Shown here: piece after piece, positions 55,401-62,804 of the stretch
Position numbering within the stretch: position 1 is the first letter of the stretch
Layout of the letters: every line of letters begins with the position of its first letter
Origin: Lutibacter profundi
GTDB lineage: Bacteria > Bacteroidota > Bacteroidia > Flavobacteriales > Flavobacteriaceae
Direction: 5' to 3'
Assembly (NCBI RefSeq): GCF_001543325.1
Contig: NZ_CP013355.1
Span: 558,001 to 622,000, forward strand
Length of the DNA stretch: 64,000 bases
Program-made: the position numbers and the translations under genes
Notes under the pieces: generated by a model
What the model saw: the letters and a program-made list of their open reading frames with translations, nothing else
What the model was told of the DNA's origin: nothing
Database searches by the model: none

Positions 55401-56256
55401 TCCAATTGTACGCCTTATCGTTTTAATACCAAATGACTTAATAAAATTAGAATATCTAAAGAGCATTATTGGTTTATTAGATTTCACTGATAGTGGAGCT
55501 GTTATCCCACAATTAACTGTACCAAAAGTAAAACCTTTAAAAATACCATTACCACCAAAAGACATACAAGAAAAAATAGTAAAAGAGTGCAAGAAAATAG
55601 ATAAGGAAAAAGAAAAAGCAGAACAAGGTATTGGGAAAGCAAAAACTGTAATTCAAAAACTGGTTGATGATGCGTTTGGTAAGGACAAAAAAGATAAGAT
55701 AAGTAAGCTTTTTATAATAAACTCAAAAACCAAAAACCCAACAACAAAACCTGATGATACTTTTACTTATGTAGATATTGATGCAGTAGGAAAAGGAACT
55801 GGAATAATTAGCTACAACAATAAGGTTTTAGGCAAAGATGCACCTTCAAGAGCAAGAAGAATAGCCGAAAAAGGCAATTTTATTATTTCTTCTGTTCGTC
55901 CATATTTAAAAGGTTTCGCTTACATAGATAAGGACGTTTCAGATTGTGTATTTTCAACAGGTTTCTTTGTGCTAAACAGCAAAGATGAAAAAGTTATTTT
56001 AAACAAGATTATGTTTTATGCTTTTATGTATTTCGAGCCATTAATGCAGCAGATAGAGGCAAAAATGGGAAAAGGACAATATCCAAGTATCAATAAAACG
56101 GACTTAGATAATTTTACAATTTCAGTTACAAACATTAATGACCAAAAGAAAATTATAAAATCCATAGAAAAACAAGAAACGGAAATAGAAAAATCAAGAA
56201 AAATTATAAACGGAATAGCAGAACGAAAACAAAAGGTATTAACGAAATATTTGTAA
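52498..56256 (+). CDS. Single-chain restriction-modification enzyme (type IIG-like)
   Basis: A 1252-residue protein combining nuclease, methylase and specificity parts. A PD-(D/E)XK-like motif lies near residues 103-120 (GGRADILV, ALLIIECKN). The N6-adenine methylase core (about 395-700) has motif I AIDYACGSGHFLNEL near 453 and motif IV ANPPY near 538. Two target-recognition domains follow: about 885-1050 (KWKLVRLEDIAKDMFAGG) and 1065-1240, each ending in a coiled linker (KDIQEKIVKECKKIDKEKEK; INDQKKIIKSIEKQETEIEKSRK). No helicase motor is present, so it is not type I HsdR. It would both protect and cut. Sole gene of cassette 2. Confidence 0.88.
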   Translation: MITKTNLKDILKSLNFKENGDVFSKKFDAFDCLLKVDFKKGAITYPENKGLKINERQTCNLKSNENFVVLECVNRLLEKGYNPKHIELEPKWKVGHGASGGRADILVKDNSDKALLIIECKNAGTEFTKHWKETLENGSQLFGYAQQEGNAKFISLYASDFTDKKVVANYYLITLVDNEQYLEDNPKLLAFKDAKIREEIFNVWKHTYQKDYTTKGLFEKDIQAYNIGKKKYSVEDLSLVDSTTKQSKYHEFATILRKYNVSGRENAFDKLVNLFLCKIVDEKNNPKDLQFYWKGIAYDTPFEIQDRLQKLYKVGMDEFLKEEVTYIDNKQIDQAFWAFKNDPDATRETIKGYFKQLKFFTNNDFAFIDVHNERLFYENAQVLIDIVRLFQDTKIKSNTKNQFLGDMFENFLDGGIKQSEGQFFTPMPITRFIIQSLPLENIINDSQQPPKAIDYACGSGHFLNELASQMRPFIEATKDAQIEDYLKEIYGIEKEYRLSKVAKVSAFMYGQDNIDLTYADALAKNDKFKNNSFKILVANPPYAVKGFLSTLDQDSKDTYTLLNTIDSKAIQTNNSIECFFIERAKQLLEADGVGAIIVPSSVLSNADATYQETKSILLKYFHIVAIAEFGSGTFGKTGTNTVTLFIKRRNENPEKSKHYKNRINSWFANDTKKQKVFEDEHYIISYCQHLEYDFDDYKTLLKGIPNDNLLKTEMFDDYRNAFDNLTSTKNKKKQTNFKKLSQSKKEEELTDLFYTYLTEIEKEKLYYFTLASTNQSEVVIVKGPSDNKTSKKFLGYEWSTAKGNEGIKLYTDANGKHRTPLYDEDNRSNQDKINYYIQQAFENQNPVIPEELASFVSRSSLINMLDFKRTEFDKHISLTPKKTVRIQSKWKLVRLEDIAKDMFAGGDVPKNNFSENKTAKFNIPIFANGFENKGLYGYTDKARVVENCITISARGTLGYTEIRKEPFFPIVRLIVLIPNDLIKLEYLKSIIGLLDFTDSGAVIPQLTVPKVKPLKIPLPPKDIQEKIVKECKKIDKEKEKAEQGIGKAKTVIQKLVDDAFGKDKKDKISKLFIINSKTKNPTTKPDDTFTYVDIDAVGKGTGIISYNNKVLGKDAPSRARRIAEKGNFIISSVRPYLKGFAYIDKDVSDCVFSTGFFVLNSKDEKVILNKIMFYAFMYFEPLMQQIEAKMGKGQYPSINKTDLDNFTISVTNINDQKKIIKSIEKQETEIEKSRKIINGIAERKQKVLTKYL

Positions 56257-56258
56257 AA

Positions 56259-56343
56259 GCCACCGCAAGAGCAAGCACATTTGCAATTCACACGAGCCAA
56301 CGCTTGACCAAAAATTGCAAAAGAGCTTACTCTGCCAACGCTG
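56259..56343 (+). repeat. Second repeat type downstream of the restriction-modification gene
   Basis: Shares GCCACCGC, GCACATTTGC and GCCAACGC elements with 52370-52462 in the same orientation. It lies between the gene stop and attC-like site 2. Confidence 0.5.
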
Positions 56344-56359
56344 ATGAAAAGAAAGCACA

Positions 56360-56494
56360 TACCCCCAACAAAGTGTATAAATCATTGGGCAATAAGTGGT
56401 TAAATGAAAACTATAGATATAAATAAAATTTACGGTAAACTGAAAATGAAGTGCTTAGAAATGCCCAACGCTTCATACACAAACACGTTGGCAT
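56360..56494 (+). other. attC-like site 2
   Basis: Opens TACCCCCAAC, the reverse complement of the start of cassette 2 (TTGGGGGTA at 52348), and ends ACACGTTGGCA. Arms GTGTATAAATCATTGGGCA and TGCCCAACGCTTCATACAC are complementary apart from about four positions. Confidence 0.75.
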
Positions 56495-56528
56495 TCATTA
56501 GAACAGACCTCATAACAAAGAAGAAAAT

Positions 56529-58297
56529 ATGGCATACGAAACAGCACTAAAGATTAAAGACGTAGTAGAAAGCATTCATAAAAAGAAATACTTACTTCCT
56601 GCAATCCAAAGGGAATTTGTTTGGAACACATACCAAATCGAAAGATTATTTGATAGTATAATGAGGAACTATCCTATTAGTTCTTTTCTATTTTGGCAAG
56701 TGGAAAAAGAAAATGTAACGGATTTTAAATTTTACGAATTTTTGCGAGAATATCACGAAAGAGACAATCGGCATAATTCCAAAGCAGACGTAAATGGAGA
56801 AGAAGAAATTACAGCAATTTTGGATGGACAACAAAGATTGACTTCTATTTATGTTGCTCTAAAAGGAACTTTTGCTGAAAAATTACCAAGAAAAAGATGG
56901 GACAATGATAAAGCATATCCAAAAACAAAACTGTATTTGAATTTGGTCTCAAAATCAGAACATAGCGAACTTGAATTTGATTTTGCTTTTTGACTGAAGA
57001 TGAAGCAAAAGAAAATGATGATAATTCTTTTTGGTTTAGTGTTGGCGAAATTTTGAATTTAAAAAAACCAGGAGAGGTAAACAGTTATCTAATTCAAAAT
57101 GGGATTTTTCAAAACTACACTCAAGAACAAGCAAATTTTGCAAACAATACTCTATTTCAATTACATAATGTTATTCATATAACACCTCTTATTAGTTACT
57201 ACAAAGAGAAAAGCCAATCTTTAGACAAAGTATTAAATATATTTATAAGAATTAATAGTGGTGGAACAATTTTGAGTTATTCCGATTTATTATTATCAAT
57301 TGCTACAGCACAATGGGAAGAAAAAGATGCAAGAGAGGAAATAATAAAATTTGTAGATGAAATAAATGATATTGGGAATGGATTTAATTTCAATAAAGAC
57401 TTTGTCCTGAAATCCAGTTTAGTAATAAATGATTTTAGCGATTTTGCATTTAAAGTTGATAATTTCAACAAAGCCAATATGCTTAAAATTGAACGGAATT
57501 GGGAAAACCTTACTGATGCAATTAGAATAGCAGTAAAACTTGTTGCAAGTTTTGGTTACAACAGAGAAACATTGACTTCAAATAATGCTATAATTCCTAT
57601 TGCTTATTATCTACATAAAATTAACGCCACCGAGAGTTATCCAGACTCTAATAATAATTTAGAAGATAAAGAAAAAATACGCAAATGGTTAATTCTAACT
57701 TTAGTTAAAAGAGCATTTAGTGGTCAACCAGACAATGTATTGAGACCAATCCGAAAAATCATTAAGGAAAATGACACCATTTTTCCACTTGACAAAATTG
57801 TTGAGAAATTTAAAGGAACTAACAAATCACTATTGTTTTCAGATGAAGATGTTGAAAATCTAACCTATTACAAATATGGTCAAGGTTTCACTTTTTCTGT
57901 CCTATCGTTATTGTATCCACATTTAGATTATAATAATCAATTTCACATAGACCATATATTCCCTAAAAGTCTTTTCACAAGGACAAAATTGAGAAAAAGA
58001 GGAATTGAAGAAGAGAAAATAGATAAATTTATTGATTACCTAAATTACATTGGAAACCTTCAATTACTTGGAGCAATTCCAAATATTGAGAAAAAAGATA
58101 CCGAATTTAAAGTTTGGCTTGAAAAAACCTATCCAAATACTGACAAACAAAACGAATTTAAAAACACTCACAATATTCCAAATGTTGATTTAGAATTTGA
58201 AAATTTCATTGAGTTTTTTGAAGAACGAGAAAAAATACTCGTTACTGAATTTGGAAAAATATTACAAATTGAAATTGAAAAAACAGAAGCGGAATAA
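56529..58297 (+). pseudogene. GmrSD-type DUF262/DUF1524 protein interrupted by a frameshift
   Basis: Two overlapping frames make one family member. The first (56529-56993, 154 aa) is the start of a DUF262 domain (KYLLPAIQREFVWN, AILDGQQRLTSIY). The second (56990-58297) continues DUF262 (FIRINSGGTILSYSDLLLS) and ends with a DUF1524 HNH motif (FHIDHIFPKSLF, YIGNLQLL). Such proteins form type IV restriction enzymes acting on modified DNA. The shift is at a five-T run (56987-56991): one extra T restores a single frame of about 589 residues. It could be a true mutation, slippage or a sequencing error. Sole gene of cassette 3. Confidence 0.82.
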
Positions 58298-58306
58298 AAT
58301 AACGAA

Positions 58307-58497
58307 ATGCCAACAATGGCTATAGTTAATACGGGTTTTGGTGCTTAATTCAAAGTGAAGTGCCTTGAACAAAGTCCGCAAAATTTTCAATTTTGCGTGT
58401 CTATTAAATAAAGAAAAAATTAAAAATTTGGCTAAGTGCTTAATCGAAAGTTCAGTCCTTCGAAATCCCGTACTAACCATAGCCGAGACGTTGGCAT
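58307..58497 (+). other. attC-like site 3
   Basis: Opens ATGCCAAC (reverse complement of TTGGCAT at 56488) and ends GACGTTGGCAT. Arms GGCTATAGTTAATACGGG and CCCGTACTAACCATAGCC pair with two G-T steps. An inner hairpin, CGCAAAATT-TTC-AATTTTGCG, forms the variable end. At 191 nt it is the longest of the six. Confidence 0.78.
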
Positions 58498-58516
58498 TCA
58501 TTAGAAAAAAAATAAT

Positions 58517-58654
58517 ATGGCAAAAACACCAAAAAAGACAACGACAAAAAAAGTAGTACCTAAAAAAAGTACGACAAAAAAAGTAATAAAAGAATCGAGA
58601 AAATTTTCGAAAAAGAATAAAGGAACAGGTGATGGCGGACCAAGAAACAAATAA
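58517..58654 (+). CDS. Lysine/threonine-rich 45-residue protein, cassette 4
   Basis: ATG 58517 to TAA 58654, beginning AKTPKKTTTKKVVPKK and ending KGTGDGGPRNK. It is extremely basic (lysine-rich repeats TTKK), so it could bind nucleic acid or be a histone-like tail protein. It lies 26 nt after the cassette start, and its end overlaps the next ATG (58632), which suggests coupled translation. Unrecognised. Confidence 0.5.
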   Translation: MAKTPKKTTTKKVVPKKSTTKKVIKESRKFSKKNKGTGDGGPRNK

Positions 58655-59072
58655 AAAAACTATTGACGACTATAAAAAGGACTATGAATATTTCACAGGT
58701 AAAGCGAGTGAAATAAATAGAAGTCTTGCTTTAGGAGGAATAGCAATAATTTGGATTTTTAAAACAACTTCAAATAATGTGACTTCAATTCCTGACATCT
58801 TAATCCTTCCGCTAATTTGGCTTGTTGTTGCTCTTGGACTTGATTTATTACAATATATTGTCGGTGGAATAATTTGGTGGATTTATTACAAGTTCAAAGA
58901 ATCTGAAGTTAAGAAAGGAAAAATATTGGCAGATGCAGATATTAAAGCACCTTCTATTCTTCCTGGAATAATTCATCTGATTTATTGGTCGAAATTGACG
59001 TCTACAATAATTGCATATTATTTTTTGTTTGCATTTTTATATTCAAAATTTATCGAACCTGTTTCATCATAA
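58632..59072 (+). CDS. Small membrane protein, cassette 4
   Basis: A 146-residue protein with about four hydrophobic helices: SLALGGIAIIWIF, ILILPLIWLVVALGLDLLQYI continuing into VGGIIWWIYY, and LTSTIIAYYFLFAFLY. It has a short cytoplasmic N-terminus and no signal peptide. ATG 58632 is used; a GTG at 58629 is in frame. It overlaps the 45-residue gene and is 9 bp before the nuclease gene, so the three may act together. Unrecognised. Confidence 0.65.
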   Translation: MADQETNKKTIDDYKKDYEYFTGKASEINRSLALGGIAIIWIFKTTSNNVTSIPDILILPLIWLVVALGLDLLQYIVGGIIWWIYYKFKESEVKKGKILADADIKAPSILPGIIHLIYWSKLTSTIIAYYFLFAFLYSKFIEPVSS

Positions 59073-59081
59073 AACTATAAA

Positions 59082-59993
59082 ATGGCATTATATAAAATAG
59101 AAAATAAATTAGAGTACATAAAAGAAAAACCATTTCGACTTGAAAAGGAAATCCAAGAATTAACAGAAAATAATCTGAAAACAATTTTCGGACTTGAATT
59201 TGTAAAATCTGAATTTGCCTTAAATAACTTCCGAATTGACACTCTTGCTTTTGATAAAGAAGCAAATGCTTTTGTAATAATCGAATATAAACGAGACAAA
59301 AATTTTAGTGTAATTGACCAAGGTTATGCTTATTTGTCTTTAATGCTAAATAATAAAGCGGACTTCATTTTAGAATTTAACGAAAATCTTGACAAAACTC
59401 TGAAAAGAACTGATGTAGATTGGTCACAATCGAGAGTTTTATTTGTTTCTCCTGCATTTACAAACTATCAAAGAGAAGCAATAAATTTTAAGGACTTACC
59501 AATTGAATTATGGGAAGTTAAAAGATTTGAAAATACAACCGTTTCATACGAACAAATTCAAAAGGCTGGAGCACAGGAAAGTATTAAAACAATTTCTAAA
59601 GCGGACAAAACGATTGATAGTGTTGCAAAAGAAATTAAGGTTTATTCAGAACAAGAACATTTAGAAAATGTGAGTGATGAAATAAAAGAACTTTATGAAA
59701 AATTTAGAAATGCAATTCAGAATTTAGACAATCTCGAAATTAAACCAAAGAAAAAATATATTGCCTTTGTTGCTGGTCGAAATGTAATTGACATTTTACC
59801 ACAGAAAAAAGCATTGAAAATGTGGATTAATATGAGCAAAGGAGAACTTGACGACACTAAAGGAATTACCAGAGATGTATCGACAACTGGACATTGGGGA
59901 AATGGAGATTATGAAATTCAAATCAGAGATGATGAAAATCTGGAATACATATTAAGTCTTGTAAAACAGTCGATTAAAAAGAATAAAAAATAA
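59082..59993 (+). CDS. PD-(D/E)XK-like nuclease with DUF5655 C-terminus, cassette 4
   Basis: A 303-residue protein. The N-terminal half looks like a restriction-endonuclease fold: FRIDTLAFDKEANAFVIIEYKRDKN holds the Asp and Glu-x-Lys catalytic set near residues 52-70. The C-terminal part (from EIKELYEKFRNAIQNLD, about residue 200 to the end) fits DUF5655, which often accompanies such nucleases. It has no methylase partner in the cassette. It is probably a defence or DNA-processing enzyme; the target is unknown. Confidence 0.75.
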   Translation: MALYKIENKLEYIKEKPFRLEKEIQELTENNLKTIFGLEFVKSEFALNNFRIDTLAFDKEANAFVIIEYKRDKNFSVIDQGYAYLSLMLNNKADFILEFNENLDKTLKRTDVDWSQSRVLFVSPAFTNYQREAINFKDLPIELWEVKRFENTTVSYEQIQKAGAQESIKTISKADKTIDSVAKEIKVYSEQEHLENVSDEIKELYEKFRNAIQNLDNLEIKPKKKYIAFVAGRNVIDILPQKKALKMWINMSKGELDDTKGITRDVSTTGHWGNGDYEIQIRDDENLEYILSLVKQSIKKNKK

Positions 59994-59997
59994 CGAA

Positions 59998-60131
59998 ATG
60001 CCAACAAAGTATAAAAATAATAGCCGAAAATAGTAGTAAATATGAACATTGTAGTTCGCAATAAAATTAGTAGTAAATTGAAAAATTCTGCTCACGAAAT
60101 CGGCTACTATTCTTATACCAACCGTTGCCAA
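59998..60131 (+). other. attC-like site 4
   Basis: Opens ATGCCAAC (reverse complement of TTGGCAT at 58491) and ends ACCGTTGCCA. Arms GTATAAAAATAATAGCCG and CGGCTACTATTCTTATAC pair with two G-T steps. Confidence 0.78.
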
Positions 60132-60142
60132 CAATACGAAAA

Positions 60143-60682
60143 ATGAAAATCGGAACTAAAATATTAATTCTTTTCTTGATTTTAAATTTGCTTTCCTGCA
60201 AAGGAAATGCACAAGAAACGGAAACTAAAAAACTGACAACCGAAATTGATTTTTCGGAAATGGAAAAAAGTTCTATTCCAAAACCAATTGGAATTATAAA
60301 TGATTACGGACAAATTTTTACGGAATCACAACGAACTGAATTATCGAAAATTCTTTATGATTATGATATTGAAACGACAAGACAAATTGTGGTGGTTACA
60401 ATTGACAGCATAAAACCTTATAATGACATCCAAAAATACGCAACGGAATTAGCACAAACTTGGGGAATTGGAACTGCCGAAAAAAATAATGGATTGACAA
60501 TAGTTGTGTGTAATCCTTGCAGACAAATCGGAATTGCAACAGGAACTGGAACCGAATTGATTTTGACTGACGAAATTTGTAAAAAAGTAATTGAAGAAAA
60601 AATAATACCTGAATTTAAAAACGGAGAATTTTATAGCGGAATTAAAAAAGGTGTGATAGAATTAATAGAAAAGTGGAAATAA
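60143..60682 (+). CDS. TPM-domain lipoprotein, cassette 5
   Basis: A 179-residue secreted protein. A lipoprotein signal (ILILFLILNLLSC, lipobox cysteine near residue 18) is followed by a TPM domain: INDYGQIFTESQRTELSKILYDYD, QIVVVTIDSIKPY, ELAQTWGIGTAEKNNGLTIVV and GIATGTGTE. TPM domains occur in membrane or thylakoid assembly factors and in some proteins thought to have phosphatase activity. ATG 60143 is preferred to TTG 60125, because the latter is the cassette boundary itself. Sole gene of the shortest cassette. Confidence 0.82.
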   Translation: MKIGTKILILFLILNLLSCKGNAQETETKKLTTEIDFSEMEKSSIPKPIGIINDYGQIFTESQRTELSKILYDYDIETTRQIVVVTIDSIKPYNDIQKYATELAQTWGIGTAEKNNGLTIVVCNPCRQIGIATGTGTELILTDEICKKVIEEKIIPEFKNGEFYSGIKKGVIELIEKWK

Positions 60683-60686
60683 GTAC

Positions 60687-60821
60687 TGTTGGCAACAACG
60701 TGTATAATTAATGGCTAGTTATCGCTTACTTACGAAAATCCTCACGGATTTTCTATTCGGTTTTTATTTACTAAATTAGGTGCTTAAACACGCCACTAAT
60801 CATACACAAGACCGTTGGGCT
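60687..60821 (+). other. attC-like site 5
   Basis: Opens TGTTGGCAAC (reverse complement of TTGCCAACA at 60125) and ends ACCGTTGGGC. Arms GTGTATAATTAATGGC and GCCACTAATCATACAC pair with two G-T steps. Inner hairpin: GAAAATCC-TCAC-GGATTTTC. Confidence 0.8.
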
Positions 60822-60887
60822 TCATACGGACAAAAATACCTGAATTCAAGAACTTAACGCAACAAATCATAATCTTAGATTTGTTGT

Positions 60888-61901
60888 ATGAAAGCAAATA
60901 AATATAAGCGACTAACATTAAAAGAACGTGTTGTAATAGAAACCTTATTACAAGAAAACAAGACCAAAAGCTATATCGCAAAAAGACTAAATCGGTCACG
61001 TTCTACCATCACCAGAGAAGTCAATAAATGGGGTGGAGATTACAATGCAACTCTTGCAAATTGGTCTGCAAAAGACGATTATTTAAACAAAAGAAATAAG
61101 GATAAAATAAACACCTATAATAGACTAAAAATATTCGTTTATCGAGGACTATTAAGCGGTTGGTCACCCGAACAAATTTCAGGTAGAATAAAGCTAAAAT
61201 ATCCAAATGACCCTGTAATGTCTATCTCTTATGAAGCCATTTATATGCATATTTACGCACATCGCCAAGCGCGTTTAAATCGTAAATTGATAGCATTATT
61301 ACCCTATCAAAAAAGCCAAAGAAGAAGAGCAAATGCTAAGAGTAAAAGAGGTGTAAAAATAAAAGATCAAACCAGTATTGATGATAGACCAAAGCACATC
61401 GAAAACAGAGAAGAAATTGGACACTGGGAAGGAGATTTAGTTATCGGAAAAGGACAGCAAAGTGCCATAGGTACTCTAGTTGAGCGAAAAGCACGATATA
61501 CATTTATTGTAAAACTTAAAAGCAGAAAATCAGCAACCGTTAGAAAAGGTTTTGCTAAAGAGTTTAATCAAATAGCCCCCCTTTTTACAAAGTCTCTAAC
61601 CTACGATAATGGAATGGAAATGGCAGAGCACAAACAGTTCACAAATCACACATCAATGCCAGTATATTTTGCACATCCATATTCCTCGTGGGAGCGAGGA
61701 ACCAACGAAAATACAAATGGACTCATTAGACGCTTTTTCCCAAAGGGAACTGACTTTAGTAAGGTAACCGAAAAAGAACTAAAGATAGTGCAGGAAAAGC
61801 TAAATAATAGACCAAGAAAAGTACTCGGATATAGAACTCCAAAGGAAGTTTTTTATTCTGAAATAGTAAACCATAAAATTAAAAATATGATGCTAATGTA
61901 A
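60888..61901 (+). CDS. IS30-family transposase
   Basis: 337 residues. The N-terminal helix-turn-helix (LTLKERVVIETLLQENKTKSYIAKRLNRSRSTITREVNKW) is typical of IS30. The DDE core has Asp in GHWEGDLVIGK, Asp in LTYDNGMEMAEHK and Glu in SWERGTNENTNGLIRRFFPKGTDF, followed by the conserved LNNRPRKVLGYRTPKE. It appears full length and probably active. Confidence 0.95.
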   Translation: MKANKYKRLTLKERVVIETLLQENKTKSYIAKRLNRSRSTITREVNKWGGDYNATLANWSAKDDYLNKRNKDKINTYNRLKIFVYRGLLSGWSPEQISGRIKLKYPNDPVMSISYEAIYMHIYAHRQARLNRKLIALLPYQKSQRRRANAKSKRGVKIKDQTSIDDRPKHIENREEIGHWEGDLVIGKGQQSAIGTLVERKARYTFIVKLKSRKSATVRKGFAKEFNQIAPLFTKSLTYDNGMEMAEHKQFTNHTSMPVYFAHPYSSWERGTNENTNGLIRRFFPKGTDFSKVTEKELKIVQEKLNNRPRKVLGYRTPKEVFYSEIVNHKIKNMMLM

Positions 61902-61906
61902 CGGCT

Positions 61907-61956
61907 TGTTGAACTGGAAATAACTCGACCGTAGGAAGAGTTATTCTATTTCAACA
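61907..61956 (+). terminator. Hairpin after the IS30 transposase
   Basis: An imperfect stem from TGTTGAA...AATAACTC and GAGTTATT...TTCAACA around GACCGTAGGAA, beginning 6 bp after the transposase stop. It may be a terminator or may protect the IS from read-through. Confidence 0.5.
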
Positions 61957-62087
61957 ATGCACCGTTTTAAAATAAAAATTAAACTCGTATATTTGAGTAA
62001 TGTTTAACCAAAATTAATAACGTTTTGTTGCGTTAGAACCTTGAATCCAAGATATTCACTGATTAAAAATGTAATTTATATTTTTTG

Positions 62088-62095
62088 TAACTTTG
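62088..62095 (+). promoter_or_regulatory. -7 promoter box of the toxin-antitoxin pair
   Basis: TAACTTTG fits TAnnTTTG and ends 8 nt before ATG 62104. It lies outside the IS, so the pair can be transcribed independently of the array, as is usual for cassette toxin-antitoxin genes. Confidence 0.45.
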
Positions 62096-62103
62096 ACTAA
62101 AAT

Positions 62104-62331
62104 ATGATAAAAATGAATGTTCAAACTTCTAAAATAGAGTTACTAAAAATGATTCTCAACATTGAGAATGACAAATTCATTGAGAAAATAACAGAATTTA
62201 TTCAAAAAGAAAAAGTAGATTTTTGGAGTGAGTTGAGTTTATCTGAACAAAAAGAAATTCAAAAAGGGATTAAAGAGTTGAATAAAGGAAAAAGAGTTGA
62301 GTATTCTGAGTTTTTGAAAAAGATTTCTTAA
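62104..62331 (+). CDS. Antitoxin-like small protein
   Basis: 75 residues, helical and charged: KIELLKMILNIENDKFIEKITEFIQKEKVDFW, then SELSLSEQKEIQKGIKELNKGKRVEYSEFLKKIS, where the C-terminal part resembles antitoxins that wrap RelE/ParE toxins. Its TAA overlaps the toxin ATG (TAATG). The start may be 62104 or 62113. In cassette 6. Confidence 0.75.
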   Translation: MIKMNVQTSKIELLKMILNIENDKFIEKITEFIQKEKVDFWSELSLSEQKEIQKGIKELNKGKRVEYSEFLKKIS

Positions 62332-62636
62332 TGAAAGTATTTTTATCAGAATTAGCTGAAACTAAACTTCTAAAACTGAGCAATTTTTTATTAGAAAATT
62401 GGAATTTAAAAGTTAGGAATGATTTTATTAAAAAACTGACTTCTAAAATTGACCAAATTTCTGAACAACCTGAAAGCTGTCCACAATCATCTGAATTTAA
62501 CGGACTTTTTAAATGTGTTGTTACAAAACAGACAACTTTCTACTACAGAATAAACCCTGACAGAAATGAAATTGAGATTATTACTGTTTTTGACACAAGA
62601 CAAAATCCAAATAAATTAGAAAAAGATATAAAGTAA
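62331..62636 (+). CDS. RelE/ParE-family toxin
   Basis: 101 residues of the RelE/ParE fold: KVFLSELAETKLLKLSNFLLENWNLKVRNDFIKKLTSKIDQISEQPESCPQS, then FKCVVTKQTTFYYRINPDRNEIEIITVFDTRQNP, which holds the usual C-terminal strand pattern of ParE. It is coupled to the antitoxin by an ATG overlap. Toxin-antitoxin pairs are common stabilisers of integron cassette arrays. Whether it targets gyrase (ParE) or ribosome-bound mRNA (RelE) is not decidable. Confidence 0.85.
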   Translation: MKVFLSELAETKLLKLSNFLLENWNLKVRNDFIKKLTSKIDQISEQPESCPQSSEFNGLFKCVVTKQTTFYYRINPDRNEIEIITVFDTRQNPNKLEKDIK

Positions 62637-62644
62637 GTACGAAA

Positions 62645-62777
62645 GCCCAACACCTCATAAAATTTATGCTTACATTTAAACTAAATAACAAACCGACAAA
62701 CATTCAACTAACGATTTGCTACAACCGAAAAATCTCCGATTTTTATGTCGCACAAATCTTATAAAACCCGTTGTGCT
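62645..62777 (+). other. attC-like site 6
   Basis: Opens GCCCAAC (reverse complement of TTGGGC at 60815) and ends CCCGTTGTGC. Nearly identical to site 1. Inner hairpin: AAAAATC-TCC-GATTTTT. Confidence 0.78.
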
Positions 62778-62804
62778 TCATACATAAAAACCCATATATA
62801 ATTA

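Larger units (their letters stand above)
60844..62046 (+). mobile_element. IS30-family insertion sequence inside cassette 6
   Basis: About 1.2 kb with imperfect terminal inverted repeats. The left end is ATTCAAGAACTTAACGCAAC (60844 onwards) and the right end, on the opposite strand, is ATTCAAGGTTCTAACGCAAC (ending 62046). They share ATTCAAG and TAACGCAACAAA. It encodes a single transposase. A target-site duplication was not evident. It sits between the start of cassette 6 and its toxin-antitoxin genes. Confidence 0.8.

Noticed and set aside
52498-56256. Type I restriction system or BREX component
   Set aside because: No SF2 helicase motor and no separate HsdR/HsdS genes. Nuclease motif, methylase and two recognition domains lie on one chain, which fits a type IIG-like enzyme.
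58365-58556. 63-codon plus-strand frame across the third attC-like site
   Set aside because: It overlaps the palindromic site and the real 45-codon gene in another frame, has no recognisable sequence, and is explained by the low stop density of the palindrome.
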